Source: Calidifontimicrobium sp035325925
GTDB taxonomy: Bacteria; Pseudomonadota; Gammaproteobacteria; Burkholderiales; Burkholderiaceae_C
Direction: 5' to 3'
Length of the DNA stretch: 64,000 nt
NCBI RefSeq assembly: GCF_035325925.1
Contig: NZ_DAOKZA010000003.1
Span: forward strand, 1-64,000
A program made the position numbers and the translations under genes. The notes under the pieces were generated by a model. The model made no database searches. It was not told where the DNA came from and was given only the letters and a program-made list of their open reading frames with translations. This document shows, in pieces, positions 33,614 to 41,787 of this stretch; within the stretch, counting starts at the first letter, position 1; the number at the start of each line of letters is the position of its first letter.

Positions 33614-34813
33614 TCAGCCGGCGGCCTTCGGCCGGCTGACCAGGAACCAGGCGAAGCCGGCGACCTGCAGCGCCAGCAGCGCCGCGAACGCCGCGCGGTG
33701 CGCGGCGGGCACCGCCCAGCCCGCCGCCTGCAGGCCGTCGAGCAGCACGCCGTAACCCCACTGCACCGCGAAGGCGCCGACGAACGCGGCCAGGTTGAGC
33801 GCCGCGTTGACGCGCCCGGCCAGCGCCGGCCCGAACAAGCCGGTGAGTTCGGCGTAGGCGATGTTGCCGACCGCGAAGACCACGCCGAGCACGAACCACA
33901 GCACCTCGCTGCTGCCCGCGTCGCGCCAGATCGCGGCCATCGCCAGCAGCCCCAGCGCGTTGCCCAGCGTCATCACCCGCCCCGGCGGCACGCCCCAGCG
34001 GCGCAGCGTGCCGATGCCCAGCGCGGTGGCCAGGAAGCCGCACACCATCGCCAGCGTGGTCAGCAGCATGTGCCAGGCGGCGACCTCGCGCGTGTGCCCG
34101 CCCGCCTGCATCAGCCACGGCACGGCCCACAGCCCCTGCAGCGCGATGAAGCCGCCCAGGCCGGCGGCGGCCATCGGCGCGTAGCGCCAGAAGTCGCGGC
34201 TGCGCAGCACCCGGCCCAGCTCGCGCAGCTGCTGGCCGAGCGAGTCGCCGGCCGCCGCGGCGGGCTTGTCCGGCGTCGAGAGGATCGCCAGCGCGGCCAG
34301 CACGGTGAGCACGGCCAGGCCGAGGAACAGGCCGCGCCAGCCGAACACCGGCACCGCCCAGGCCAGCGGCGTCGTCGCCGTCAACGCGCCGAGCCCGCCG
34401 GCGACCATCACCGCGGCGTTCAGCGACGGCAGCCGCTGCACCGGGTACCACGTCGCGAAGGCCTTGAACGCGGCCATCAGGCAGGCGCACACGCCCAGCC
34501 CGATCGTCGCGCGCGCCAGCGCCAGCGCGCCCAGGCTGGTGCCGGTGGCGAACCACGCGCTGCCCGCCGCGGCGACCAGCAGCAGCGCGGCCTCGACGCG
34601 CCGCGGCCCGTAGCGGTCGAGCAGGATGCCCAGCGGCAGCTGGAACGAGCCGAAGGCCAGCAGGTACGCCGAGGTCAGCAGGCCCAGGTCGGCCGCCGAG
34701 ACGCCGAGCTCGCGCGTGAGCTCGGGCGCGATGATCGCGTTGACGTTGCGCAGCAGGTACGACAGGAAGTAGCCGGCGGCAAACGGCAGGAACAGGCGCA
34801 GTCCGAGGTGCAT
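33614..34813 (-). CDS. MFS transporter
   Basis: A 399-residue, 12-helix major facilitator. The N-terminus FLPFAAGYFLSYLLRNVNAIIAPELTRELG and PLGILLDRYGPRRVE (loop 2-3 motif) are typical. It resembles the bacterial NarK/OFA-like solute carriers, but no substrate motif is visible. The ATG at 34813 begins directly before the first helix; the longer frame to 35188 is antisense to other sequence and unlikely. It is convergent with phaC. Confidence 0.85.
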   Translation of the reverse strand: MHLGLRLFLPFAAGYFLSYLLRNVNAIIAPELTRELGVSAADLGLLTSAYLLAFGSFQLPLGILLDRYGPRRVEAALLLVAAAGSAWFATGTSLGALALARATIGLGVCACLMAAFKAFATWYPVQRLPSLNAAVMVAGGLGALTATTPLAWAVPVFGWRGLFLGLAVLTVLAALAILSTPDKPAAAAGDSLGQQLRELGRVLRSRDFWRYAPMAAAGLGGFIALQGLWAVPWLMQAGGHTREVAAWHMLLTTLAMVCGFLATALGIGTLRRWGVPPGRVMTLGNALGLLAMAAIWRDAGSSEVLWFVLGVVFAVGNIAYAELTGLFGPALAGRVNAALNLAAFVGAFAVQWGYGVLLDGLQAAGWAVPAAHRAAFAALLALQVAGFAWFLVSRPKAAG

Positions 34814-34902
34814 GCGAGGCGACGCGAAGGCGGGCCGACAGGCCCTGCGGCAAAAGGGCCCGATGGTAGCGGCAGGGCCGGCGCGCCGCGGCGGCGCCGG
34901 GA

Positions 34903-35304
34903 TCAGCGCGCTCGACCGGCCAGCTGCTCGCAGCGCAGCGCGTCGAGCCGGTGGCCCGCCGCGCGAAAGCCATGCGCGGCGGCCGCGAAACGCGCGGCGG
35001 CGCCGCCGCCGTCGCCCCGCGCGCGGGCGACGTGCGCGTGCACCTCGTGCAGCGCCGCGCGCCACGCCGGCAGGCGCATCACGACGTTGGCGAGGCACTC
35101 GCACGACTTCGCGTGCGCCTCGGCCAGGTCGAGCCGGCGCGCACGCGCCGCGGCGATCGCTGCCGGCACCGCGAAGGTGATGCGGCATCCCGGGCAGGTC
35201 TCGAGCGGGCCGCGCCCCGCGTCCTGCGCGTCGTCGAGCATCGCGGCGGCCTCGTCGCGCCGGCCGCGCTGGAGTACGACGCCTGGGCGATCGACGCCCG
35301 CCAC
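34903..35304 (-). pseudogene. C-terminal remnant of a LuxR/TPR-type large ATPase regulator
   Basis: A frame of about 133 codons on the minus strand has near-perfect host codon use. Its translation (LETCPGCRITFAVPAAIAAARARRLDLAEAHAKSCE, then AWRAALHEVHAHVARARGD and RFAAAAHGFRAAGHRLDALRCEQL) resembles the terminal TPR-like helical repeats of large LuxR/MalT or SARP-type regulators. The kinase-like ATPase part and most of the protein are missing: the frame begins at a GTG 18 bp before the divergent globin gene. It reads as a gene fragment left by deletion, though a short expressed helical protein is not excluded. Confidence 0.55.
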
Positions 35305-35322
35305 TGAACGCAGGAGCCCACC

Positions 35323-35682
35323 ATGGCTGACTCGCTGTACCAACGCCTCGGCGGCGCCGAACGCATCGGCGCGATCATCGACGAGGCGATCGACCGGCAC
35401 GCCGCCAACCCGGTGCTCGCGCCGCGCTTTCGCGGCAAGGACCTGCCGCGCCTGAAGCGCCTGGGCACGCAGTTCTTCTGCGCCGGCATCGGCGGCGACC
35501 CGACCTGCGAAGGCCGCGACCTGCGCAGCGCGCACGCCGACATGAACGTCAGCGAGCAGGAGTTCCTCGCGACGATGGACGACATCGTCGCCGCGCTGCA
35601 GTCGCACGGCGTCGGCGCAGCCGAGACGAACGAGGTGGTGGCGATCCCGTACTCGCTGAGGAACGACGTGCTGCGGCTGTGA
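35323..35682 (+). CDS. Group 1 truncated haemoglobin
   Basis: A 119-residue 2-over-2 globin. LYQRLGGAERI, LAPRFRGKDLPRLKRLGTQFF, GIGGDPTCEGRDLRSAHADMNVSEQEF give the group 1 pattern, with proximal His71. The distal B9-B10 pair, usually Phe-Tyr in the VDxFY motif, reads Ala-Ile here (IDEAIDRH), so the Tyr that normally stabilises bound oxygen is missing. That points to a role other than simple oxygen or NO dioxygenation, or to a rearranged pocket. It is convergent with the PQQ dehydrogenase. Confidence 0.85.
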   Translation: MADSLYQRLGGAERIGAIIDEAIDRHAANPVLAPRFRGKDLPRLKRLGTQFFCAGIGGDPTCEGRDLRSAHADMNVSEQEFLATMDDIVAALQSHGVGAAETNEVVAIPYSLRNDVLRL

Positions 35683-35700
35683 CGCGGCGCCGGCGACGCG

Positions 35701-35716
35701 GTCCGGCGCGCCGGAC
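35701..35716. terminator. Perfect 16-bp palindrome between convergent stops
   Basis: GTCCGGCGCGCCGGAC lies exactly between the globin and PQQ-dehydrogenase genes and can form a 6-bp stem with a 4-base loop on either strand. It is probably a two-way terminator. Confidence 0.5.
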
Positions 35717-37834
35717 TCAGTTCTTCGGCCGGATCGCGTCGGCCGTGCCCTGGATGAAGGCCTGCAGCTTCGGCACGTCCGCGGGCTGCAGCTTGCCGGT
35801 GAAGTCGGGCATGCCGTTCTTCGTCGCCGGGCCGTTGAACAGCCACTTGTCGAGGTTGGCGATGACCTCGGTCGCCGAGTAGCCGAGGTTCGGGATGTTG
35901 CCGCCGCGGTCGACGCCCGGCACGCCGTGGCAGAAGGCGCAGTTGCTGACGTACAGCGCGGTGCCGGCGTCGTAGTCCTTCTTGTCGTAGAGCACGCCCT
36001 GCAGCAGCGCGGCGAGCTTGTACTCGACGAAGGCCGGCGGCTGCGCCTTGCCGCCGAGCGCGAAGGTGTAGACCGTGCCGGGGCCCTTGCGCTCGGTGTG
36101 CCGAGCGGCGAGGCCGTAGACCCCGCCCCAGCCGACCGCGATCGACACGTACTGCTGGCCGTCGACCTCGTAGGTGGCCGGCGCGGCGACGACGCCGGTG
36201 CCGGTGGCCGTCTCCCACAGCTTCTTGCCGTCGCGGGCGTCGAAGGCGATGAAGCGGCCGTCGGCCGTGCCCTGGAACACCAGGTTGCCGGCGGTGCTCA
36301 GCGTGCCGCCGTTCCACGGCGAGACATGCTCGACGGTCCACTTCGCCTGCTGCGCCACCGGGTCCCACGCGACGAGGCGGCCGTAGGGCTGGCTCTTCGG
36401 CGGCTCGGCGTTGGCGAACATGCCGACGTTCCAGCCGAGGTTGCTGTGCGGCTCGAGCGGCGACGACGCGTTGAACTTCCAGTTCTTGTTGTCCATCAGC
36501 GTGAACGGCACGTTCTGCACCGGCATGTAGGCCAGCCCGGTCGCCGGGTTGAACGACATCGAGTGCCAGTTGCGCGCGCCGAAGGGCGTGGGCGTGATCT
36601 CGCGCGGGCGGTCGACGACGCGCGCGATCTCGGTCTCGATCGGCCGGCCGTTCTTGTCGTAGCCCTTCGCCCAGTTGACCTCGACGAAGTTGCGCGCCGA
36701 GATGAACCTGCCGTTCGTGCGGTCGATGACGAAGAAGAAGCCGTTCTTCGGCGCGTGCAGGATCACCTTGCGCGGCTTGCCGCCGATCTTCAGGTCGGCC
36801 AGGATCATCGGCTGCGTCGACGTGAAGTCCCAGTTGTCGCCGGGCGTCTGCTGGTAGTGCCAGACGTACTTGCCGGTGTCCGGGTTCAGCGCGACGATCG
36901 ACGCGAGGTACAGGTTGTCGCCGCCCTTCGGGCTGCGCTTGGCCTGCGCCCAGGGGCTGCCGTTGCCGGTGCCGATGTACATCAGGTTCAGCTCGGGGTC
37001 GAAGGCCATCGTGTCCCACACGGTGCCGCCGCCGCCGGCCTCCCACCACTTCACCGACGCGTCCCAGGTCTTCGCGGCCTTCGCCATCGCGTCGTTCTCG
37101 AAGCCCTTCGCCGGGTCGCCGGGCACGGTGAACCAGCGCCAGGCCTGCTTGCCGGTCGCGGCGTCGTAGGCGGTGATGTAGCCGCGCACGCCGAACTCGG
37201 CGCCGCCGTTGCCGATGATCACCTTGCCCTTGAACACCCGCGGCGCGCCGGTGATCGTGTAGCTGAACTTGTGGTCGATGATCGTGTCCTGCTCCCAGAC
37301 CTTGCGGCCGGTCGCCGCGTCGAGCGCGATCAGCCGGCCGTCGTAGGCGCCGACGAAGACCAAGCCCCTCCACACCGCGACGCCGCGGTTGACCACGTCG
37401 CAGCAGCCGCGGTAGCCCTTGGACTTGTCGACCTGCGGGTCGAAGACCCACAGCCGCTTGCCGGTGCGCACGTCGATCGCGTGCACGACGCTCCACGAGG
37501 CGGTGACGTACATGATGCCGTCCACCACCACCGGCGTCGCCTCGACGCCGCGCGTCGACTCGAGGTCGTAGGACCAGACGAGGCCGAGGTCCTTGACGTT
37601 GTCGGTCGTCAGCTGCGCGAGCTTCGAGTGCCGCGTCTCCGCGTAGTCGAGGCCGTAGCTCGGCCAGTCGCGGCCGGTGGCGGCGTTGGCGCGGATGAAG
37701 CGGCCGTCGACCTTCGCGACGGCGGCCTGGATGTGCTCGGGGCTGCCCTTGGCAGGCTGGGCCGGCGCGCTCAGCGGCCAGGCCAGCGCCACGGCCAGCG
37801 CCGCGGCGATGCGGGATGCGGAATCGAGGTGCAC
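35717..37834 (-). CDS. PQQ-dependent quinohaemoprotein alcohol dehydrogenase
   Basis: A 705-residue periplasmic enzyme. The signal peptide is residues 1-26 (ending SAPAQ). An eight-bladed PQQ propeller follows, with the vicinal disulfide Cys144-Cys145 (GYRGCCD) and the catalytic Asp336 in NWDFTST. Two residues on is Thr338 rather than the Asp of lanthanide enzymes, so a calcium cofactor is likely. A C-terminal cytochrome c domain has CAFCHG (632-636) and a Met675 ligand. This is the type II quinohaemoprotein ethanol dehydrogenase layout, oxidising primary alcohols and passing electrons to cytochrome c. The GTG at 37834 follows AAGGAG at 5 bases. No PQQ synthesis genes are nearby. Confidence 0.93.
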   Translation of the reverse strand: MHLDSASRIAAALAVALAWPLSAPAQPAKGSPEHIQAAVAKVDGRFIRANAATGRDWPSYGLDYAETRHSKLAQLTTDNVKDLGLVWSYDLESTRGVEATPVVVDGIMYVTASWSVVHAIDVRTGKRLWVFDPQVDKSKGYRGCCDVVNRGVAVWRGLVFVGAYDGRLIALDAATGRKVWEQDTIIDHKFSYTITGAPRVFKGKVIIGNGGAEFGVRGYITAYDAATGKQAWRWFTVPGDPAKGFENDAMAKAAKTWDASVKWWEAGGGGTVWDTMAFDPELNLMYIGTGNGSPWAQAKRSPKGGDNLYLASIVALNPDTGKYVWHYQQTPGDNWDFTSTQPMILADLKIGGKPRKVILHAPKNGFFFVIDRTNGRFISARNFVEVNWAKGYDKNGRPIETEIARVVDRPREITPTPFGARNWHSMSFNPATGLAYMPVQNVPFTLMDNKNWKFNASSPLEPHSNLGWNVGMFANAEPPKSQPYGRLVAWDPVAQQAKWTVEHVSPWNGGTLSTAGNLVFQGTADGRFIAFDARDGKKLWETATGTGVVAAPATYEVDGQQYVSIAVGWGGVYGLAARHTERKGPGTVYTFALGGKAQPPAFVEYKLAALLQGVLYDKKDYDAGTALYVSNCAFCHGVPGVDRGGNIPNLGYSATEVIANLDKWLFNGPATKNGMPDFTGKLQPADVPKLQAFIQGTADAIRPKN

Positions 37835-37937
37835 GGCGTCTCCTTGTGCGGCGATGGACCCACCCGCGACCCCGGCGGCGGGGCCGACCGGAGCGGCGAT
37901 GGCGAAGGATCGCGCAGTCGCCGGCGTGCGGCATGTT

Positions 37938-37949
37938 CGGGTATTCCCT
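37938..37949. promoter_or_regulatory. Shared motif copy 2 (cgggtattccct)
   Basis: It lies about 105 bp upstream of the PQQ-dehydrogenase start and matches the motif at 1248-1259 at 10 of 12 positions. It is partly palindromic (GGGTATTCCC). It is a candidate site for the PAS-LuxR regulator at 609. Confidence 0.35.
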
Positions 37950-38080
37950 GATTCAGCCCCGTGGCGTCGCACAACGGGGCCCCGGCAGCACGCATCGAGC
38001 GCCGCCGGCCGCCCCGCAGGCGGGCCGGCGAGGCAGGGATGCGCGTCGTCGTCGCGCCGCGTGAACCTGCGCGCGGCCCG

Positions 38081-38695
38081 TCAGCGCGACAGCGCCAGCC
38101 GCAGTCCGAAGCCCAGCAGCAGCGTGCCGGCGATGCGGTTCAGCCAGCGCGCCAGGCGCGGGCTCGCGCTCAGGCGGTCGGCCAGCCGCCGCGTCAGCAG
38201 CACGACGACGCTGCAGTACGCCAGTGTCAGTGCCGCGATCGTCGCGGCCATGAACACGAAGGTCACCAGCCCCTCGTGCCGCGCCGGGTCGACGAACAGC
38301 GGGAAGAACGCCATGTAGAACACGATGGCCTTCGGGTTGAGCAGCGTGATCGCCAGCGCCTGGCGGAAGTAGTGCCCGGCGTGGATGCGCACCACCGGCG
38401 CGTCGCCGGGCCGCGCGACGATCATCTTCGCGCCGAGCCACGCCAGGTACGCCGCGCCGAGCCACTGCACCGCGGCGAACAGCGCCGGCGACGCCCGCAG
38501 CACCGCGGCCACGCCGGCCACCGCGAGCCACATCAGCACCTGGTCGCCGGCGATCACGCCGGCCGTGGCCGCGAAGCCGCCGGCCAGCCCGCCCTTGCCG
38601 GTCGAGGTGACCAGCGCCAGGTTGCCCGGCCCGGGCACGGCGAGGAAGACGATGACGGCGACGGCGAAGGCGCCGTAATCGGTGACTCCGAACAT
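38081..38695 (-). CDS. LysE-family amino-acid exporter
   Basis: A 204-residue protein with six hydrophobic helices, typical of LysE/RhtB exporters. FLAVPGPGNLALVTSTGKGGLAGGFAATAG is the conserved N-terminal motif, and LLNPKAIVFYMAFFPLFV the central NPK signature. It exports amino acids or related small metabolites; the substrate is unknown. It lies 98 bp after the ACP-ligase-acyltransferase gene on the same strand and may be its last co-transcribed partner. Confidence 0.9.
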   Translation of the reverse strand: MFGVTDYGAFAVAVIVFLAVPGPGNLALVTSTGKGGLAGGFAATAGVIAGDQVLMWLAVAGVAAVLRASPALFAAVQWLGAAYLAWLGAKMIVARPGDAPVVRIHAGHYFRQALAITLLNPKAIVFYMAFFPLFVDPARHEGLVTFVFMAATIAALTLAYCSVVVLLTRRLADRLSASPRLARWLNRIAGTLLLGFGLRLALSR

Positions 38696-38793
38696 GGAAG
38701 CGGTTGGAACGGGGAAGCGGTCGACGCCGATCGGGCCGCAGCGCGGCGGGCGCCCGATTGTCGCCGCCCGCGCCCCGCAGTCGCCGTGCCGGC

Positions 38794-41676
38794 TCAGGTC
38801 TCGTCGGTGTCCAGGCGGCGTGCGATCACGGCCTGCGCGGCGTCGCGCAGCCGCACCGCGGCGGCGAAGGCGTCGGCGGCGTCTCGCGGCACCTCGATCG
38901 GCGCTTCGATGCGCAGCCGCAGCGCCGCGCGGCGCGGCCAGCGGCGCTCGCCGGGCAGCAGCGTGCGCGTGCCGGTGAGCACCAGCGGCAGCACCGGCAC
39001 GCCGGCCTGCGCCGCGGCGAGGAAGGCGCCGAGATGGAACGGCAGCAGCTGCGGCTCGTCGACGAAGGTGCGTTCGGGAAACACCAGCAGCGTGTGGCCG
39101 TCGCGTGCCAGCGCGGCCAGGCGCTGCGCATCGGCGACGCCACGCTGCGCCTGCACGCGCTCGACGAACACCGCGCCGAGGTGGCGCAGGAACGGCCCGG
39201 CGACGCACTGGTGCTCGAGTTCGCGTTTGGCGACGAACACGCACGGCCGCGGCAGTGCCGCCACCAGCACCATGCCGTCGGCGTAGCTGCCGTGGTTGCA
39301 CACGAGCATCGCCGGCCGGCCGTCGCGCAGGTGCGCGAGCCCGTCGACCGTCAGCGGCACGCCGCCCAGGCGCAGCAGCGTGCGCGCCGCACGGTGGCCG
39401 AACGCCCAGGCCGCCTGCGGGCGGCGCAGGCCCAGCGTGACCAGCCACGCCGGCGGCGCGAGCAGCCAGAACAGCAGCGATGCGCGCGCGCCGAACCACG
39501 CGGCGCCGAGCGCGCCGGCGGCGGCGCGTGCACGCAGCGCGACCGCTCCGGCGGCCAGGCGCAGCCACTGCCGGCGCGCACCGGGCGTCGCGCGCCCCAC
39601 GCGCCCCTGCTCGACCAGCTCGCGGCAGGCCGCGCGCCGCACCTTGCCGCTGGAGGTCTTGAGCACGGTGTGCGGCGGCGCGAGCACGATCTCGTCGGCC
39701 GGCTCGCCGATCGCACCGACCACCGCCTGCGCCACCGCGTCGCGCAGCGCGGCGGCGTCGGGCGCGCGGCGCGGATCGACCTCGGCAAGCACGACCAGCC
39801 GCTCGGTGCCGCTGCGCGCATCGGCGCGGCCGAACACCGCCACGCCGCCCTTGCGCACGCCGTCGACCGCGGCCACCGCGTCCTCGATCTCCTGCGGGTA
39901 CAGGTTGCGCCCGCCGCGGATCACGATGTCCTTCACGCGCCCGGTGACGTACACGTCGCCGTCGGCGACGTAGGCGCGGTCGCCGGTGTCGAGCCAGCCG
40001 CGGTCGAACAGCCGTGCGGTCTGCTGCGGATTGCGCCAGTAGCCGCGCGTGGCCGACGGCCCGCGGAACTCGAGGCGGCCCTCGACGCGCTCGGCCAGCG
40101 GTCGGCCGGCGTCGTCGACGATGCGCACCTCGTGGCCCGGCAGCACGCGACCGCACGCGACGAAGCGCAGCGCCGTGGGGTCGTCGTCGCCGGCCGGCTG
40201 CGCACGGCGCTCGCGCTCGAAGGTGTCTCGCTGCACGCGGTCGATGCGTGGGCCGCGTCCCGGCGGCGGGAACAGCAGCCCCACCGCCGACTCCGCCAGC
40301 CCGTACACCGGCGTCACCGCCTCGGGGCGCAGGCCGCAGGCAGCGAAGCGCTGCGCGAAACGCGCCACCGTGTCCGGGCTCACCGCCTCGGCACCGTTGA
40401 ATGCCAGGCGCCAGCTGCGCAGGTCGAGCCCGCGCAGCGTGGCGTCGTCGATGCGCGCCAGGCACAGTTCGTAGGCGAAGTTCGGCCCCGCCGACAGCGT
40501 GCCGCGCCAGCGCGTGATCGCCTGCAGCCAGCGCTCGGGCCGCGCGAGGAACGCCAGCGGCGACATCACCACCAGCGGGAAGCCGACCACCAGGCTGCCG
40601 AGCCAGGCGCCGATCAGCCCCATGTCGTGGTACAGCGGCAGCCAGCTGACGAACACGTCGTCGGGCGTCGCGTCGACGGCACGCGCCATCGCGCGGATGT
40701 TGGCCAGCAGGTTGGCGTGTGTCAGCGCGACGCCCTTCGGCTGCCCGGTGCTGCCCGAGGTGTACTGGATGAACGCGACGTCGCCGGCGCGCACCGCCAC
40801 CGGCCGCGGCGCCGGCGCCCCGGCGGCGAGCTGCGACGGCCTGAGCACCTGGCGCAGCCCCGGCACGCGCGCCTGCAGCAGCCGCGCCACCGCCATCGCC
40901 TGCGGCACGCTGACCAGCGCCACGGCCTGCGCGTTGGCCAGGATGCCGGTGTGGCGGCGCACGTGGTCCTCGAGCTGCGAGGCGCGTGCCGGCGGGTAGA
41001 TCGGCACCGGGATCGCGCCGGCGCGCAGGATGCCGAGGTAGGTGAAGAAGTACGCCGGCGATGTCGGCAGCATGATCGCCACCGTCTGCCGCGGCTGCAC
41101 GCCGGCGCGCTGCAGCCCGCCGGCCACCGCCGCCGACGCGCCGGCGAGCTCGCGATAGCTGATGCGCGTCTCGACCGCATCGCCGCCGGGATCGCCCAGG
41201 TGCACGATCTGCGTGCGCTCGGGATGCAGCCGCAGGTGCGCGTCGAGCGCGTCGAGCAGCGTCGTCGCGCCGTCGATCGTCGGCGCGTCGTGCGCAGCGG
41301 CCGCCGTGTCGGGCGTCGCGCCGCCCGTCACGCCACCCGCCACGGCCGCTGCGACGAGCGCAGGCGCGACCGGCCCGCGCTCGCCGGCGCCGCGCGCGCG
41401 GGCGCGTTGCACCGCGCGCCACAGGTCGCCAACGGTCTCGGCGGCCGACAGCGTGTCCTCCGGCAGCGCGACGCCGGCGGCGCGCTCGATGCGCAGCAGC
41501 AGCTCCATGCGCCCGAGGCTGTCGAGCCCCAGGTCGCGATCGAGCACGCTGGCCGCCTGCACCGTGGTCGGGCCCGGCGCGCCGGGGTGCAGATCGTCGA
41601 GCGTCGAAGCCACCAGCGCGCACAGCGCGGCCTCGTCGGGCAGCCCGGCGGGTGGCGGGGGCATGTTCGCAGGCAT
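38794..41676 (-). CDS. Trimodular ACP / acyl-AMP ligase / PlsC acyltransferase fusion
   Basis: A 960-residue protein with three domains. Residues about 15-95 are an acyl carrier domain with Ser53 in GLDSLGRMELL for phosphopantetheine. Residues about 135-690 are an acyl-AMP ligase of the FAAL/AMP-binding type, with the ATP motif YTSGSTGQPKG (305-315), YGLAE, WLDTGDRAY and Lys in KTSSGK. Residues about 775-950 are a PlsC-type acyltransferase with the HX4D motif His795-Asp800 (NHGSYAD) and FPERT in place of FPEGT. The order suggests that a free fatty acid is activated, loaded on the built-in ACP and transferred to a lysophospholipid or other acceptor. Aas-type proteins have acyltransferase and ligase in the reverse order and lack the ACP. 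Two hydrophobic stretches (about 715-750) may anchor it to the membrane. Confidence 0.9.
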   Translation of the reverse strand: MPANMPPPPAGLPDEAALCALVASTLDDLHPGAPGPTTVQAASVLDRDLGLDSLGRMELLLRIERAAGVALPEDTLSAAETVGDLWRAVQRARARGAGERGPVAPALVAAAVAGGVTGGATPDTAAAAHDAPTIDGATTLLDALDAHLRLHPERTQIVHLGDPGGDAVETRISYRELAGASAAVAGGLQRAGVQPRQTVAIMLPTSPAYFFTYLGILRAGAIPVPIYPPARASQLEDHVRRHTGILANAQAVALVSVPQAMAVARLLQARVPGLRQVLRPSQLAAGAPAPRPVAVRAGDVAFIQYTSGSTGQPKGVALTHANLLANIRAMARAVDATPDDVFVSWLPLYHDMGLIGAWLGSLVVGFPLVVMSPLAFLARPERWLQAITRWRGTLSAGPNFAYELCLARIDDATLRGLDLRSWRLAFNGAEAVSPDTVARFAQRFAACGLRPEAVTPVYGLAESAVGLLFPPPGRGPRIDRVQRDTFERERRAQPAGDDDPTALRFVACGRVLPGHEVRIVDDAGRPLAERVEGRLEFRGPSATRGYWRNPQQTARLFDRGWLDTGDRAYVADGDVYVTGRVKDIVIRGGRNLYPQEIEDAVAAVDGVRKGGVAVFGRADARSGTERLVVLAEVDPRRAPDAAALRDAVAQAVVGAIGEPADEIVLAPPHTVLKTSSGKVRRAACRELVEQGRVGRATPGARRQWLRLAAGAVALRARAAAGALGAAWFGARASLLFWLLAPPAWLVTLGLRRPQAAWAFGHRAARTLLRLGGVPLTVDGLAHLRDGRPAMLVCNHGSYADGMVLVAALPRPCVFVAKRELEHQCVAGPFLRHLGAVFVERVQAQRGVADAQRLAALARDGHTLLVFPERTFVDEPQLLPFHLGAFLAAAQAGVPVLPLVLTGTRTLLPGERRWPRRAALRLRIEAPIEVPRDAADAFAAAVRLRDAAQAVIARRLDTDET

Positions 41677-41787
41677 GAACGGCGATCATCGCGCGGTGCG
41701 CGTCGCCGCGACCGCGCCGCACGCCCTGCCGTTGACACGCATCAGCGCGCAGGGGCGACGCCGCGACGCCCTGCGCAGGCGGCTGCG

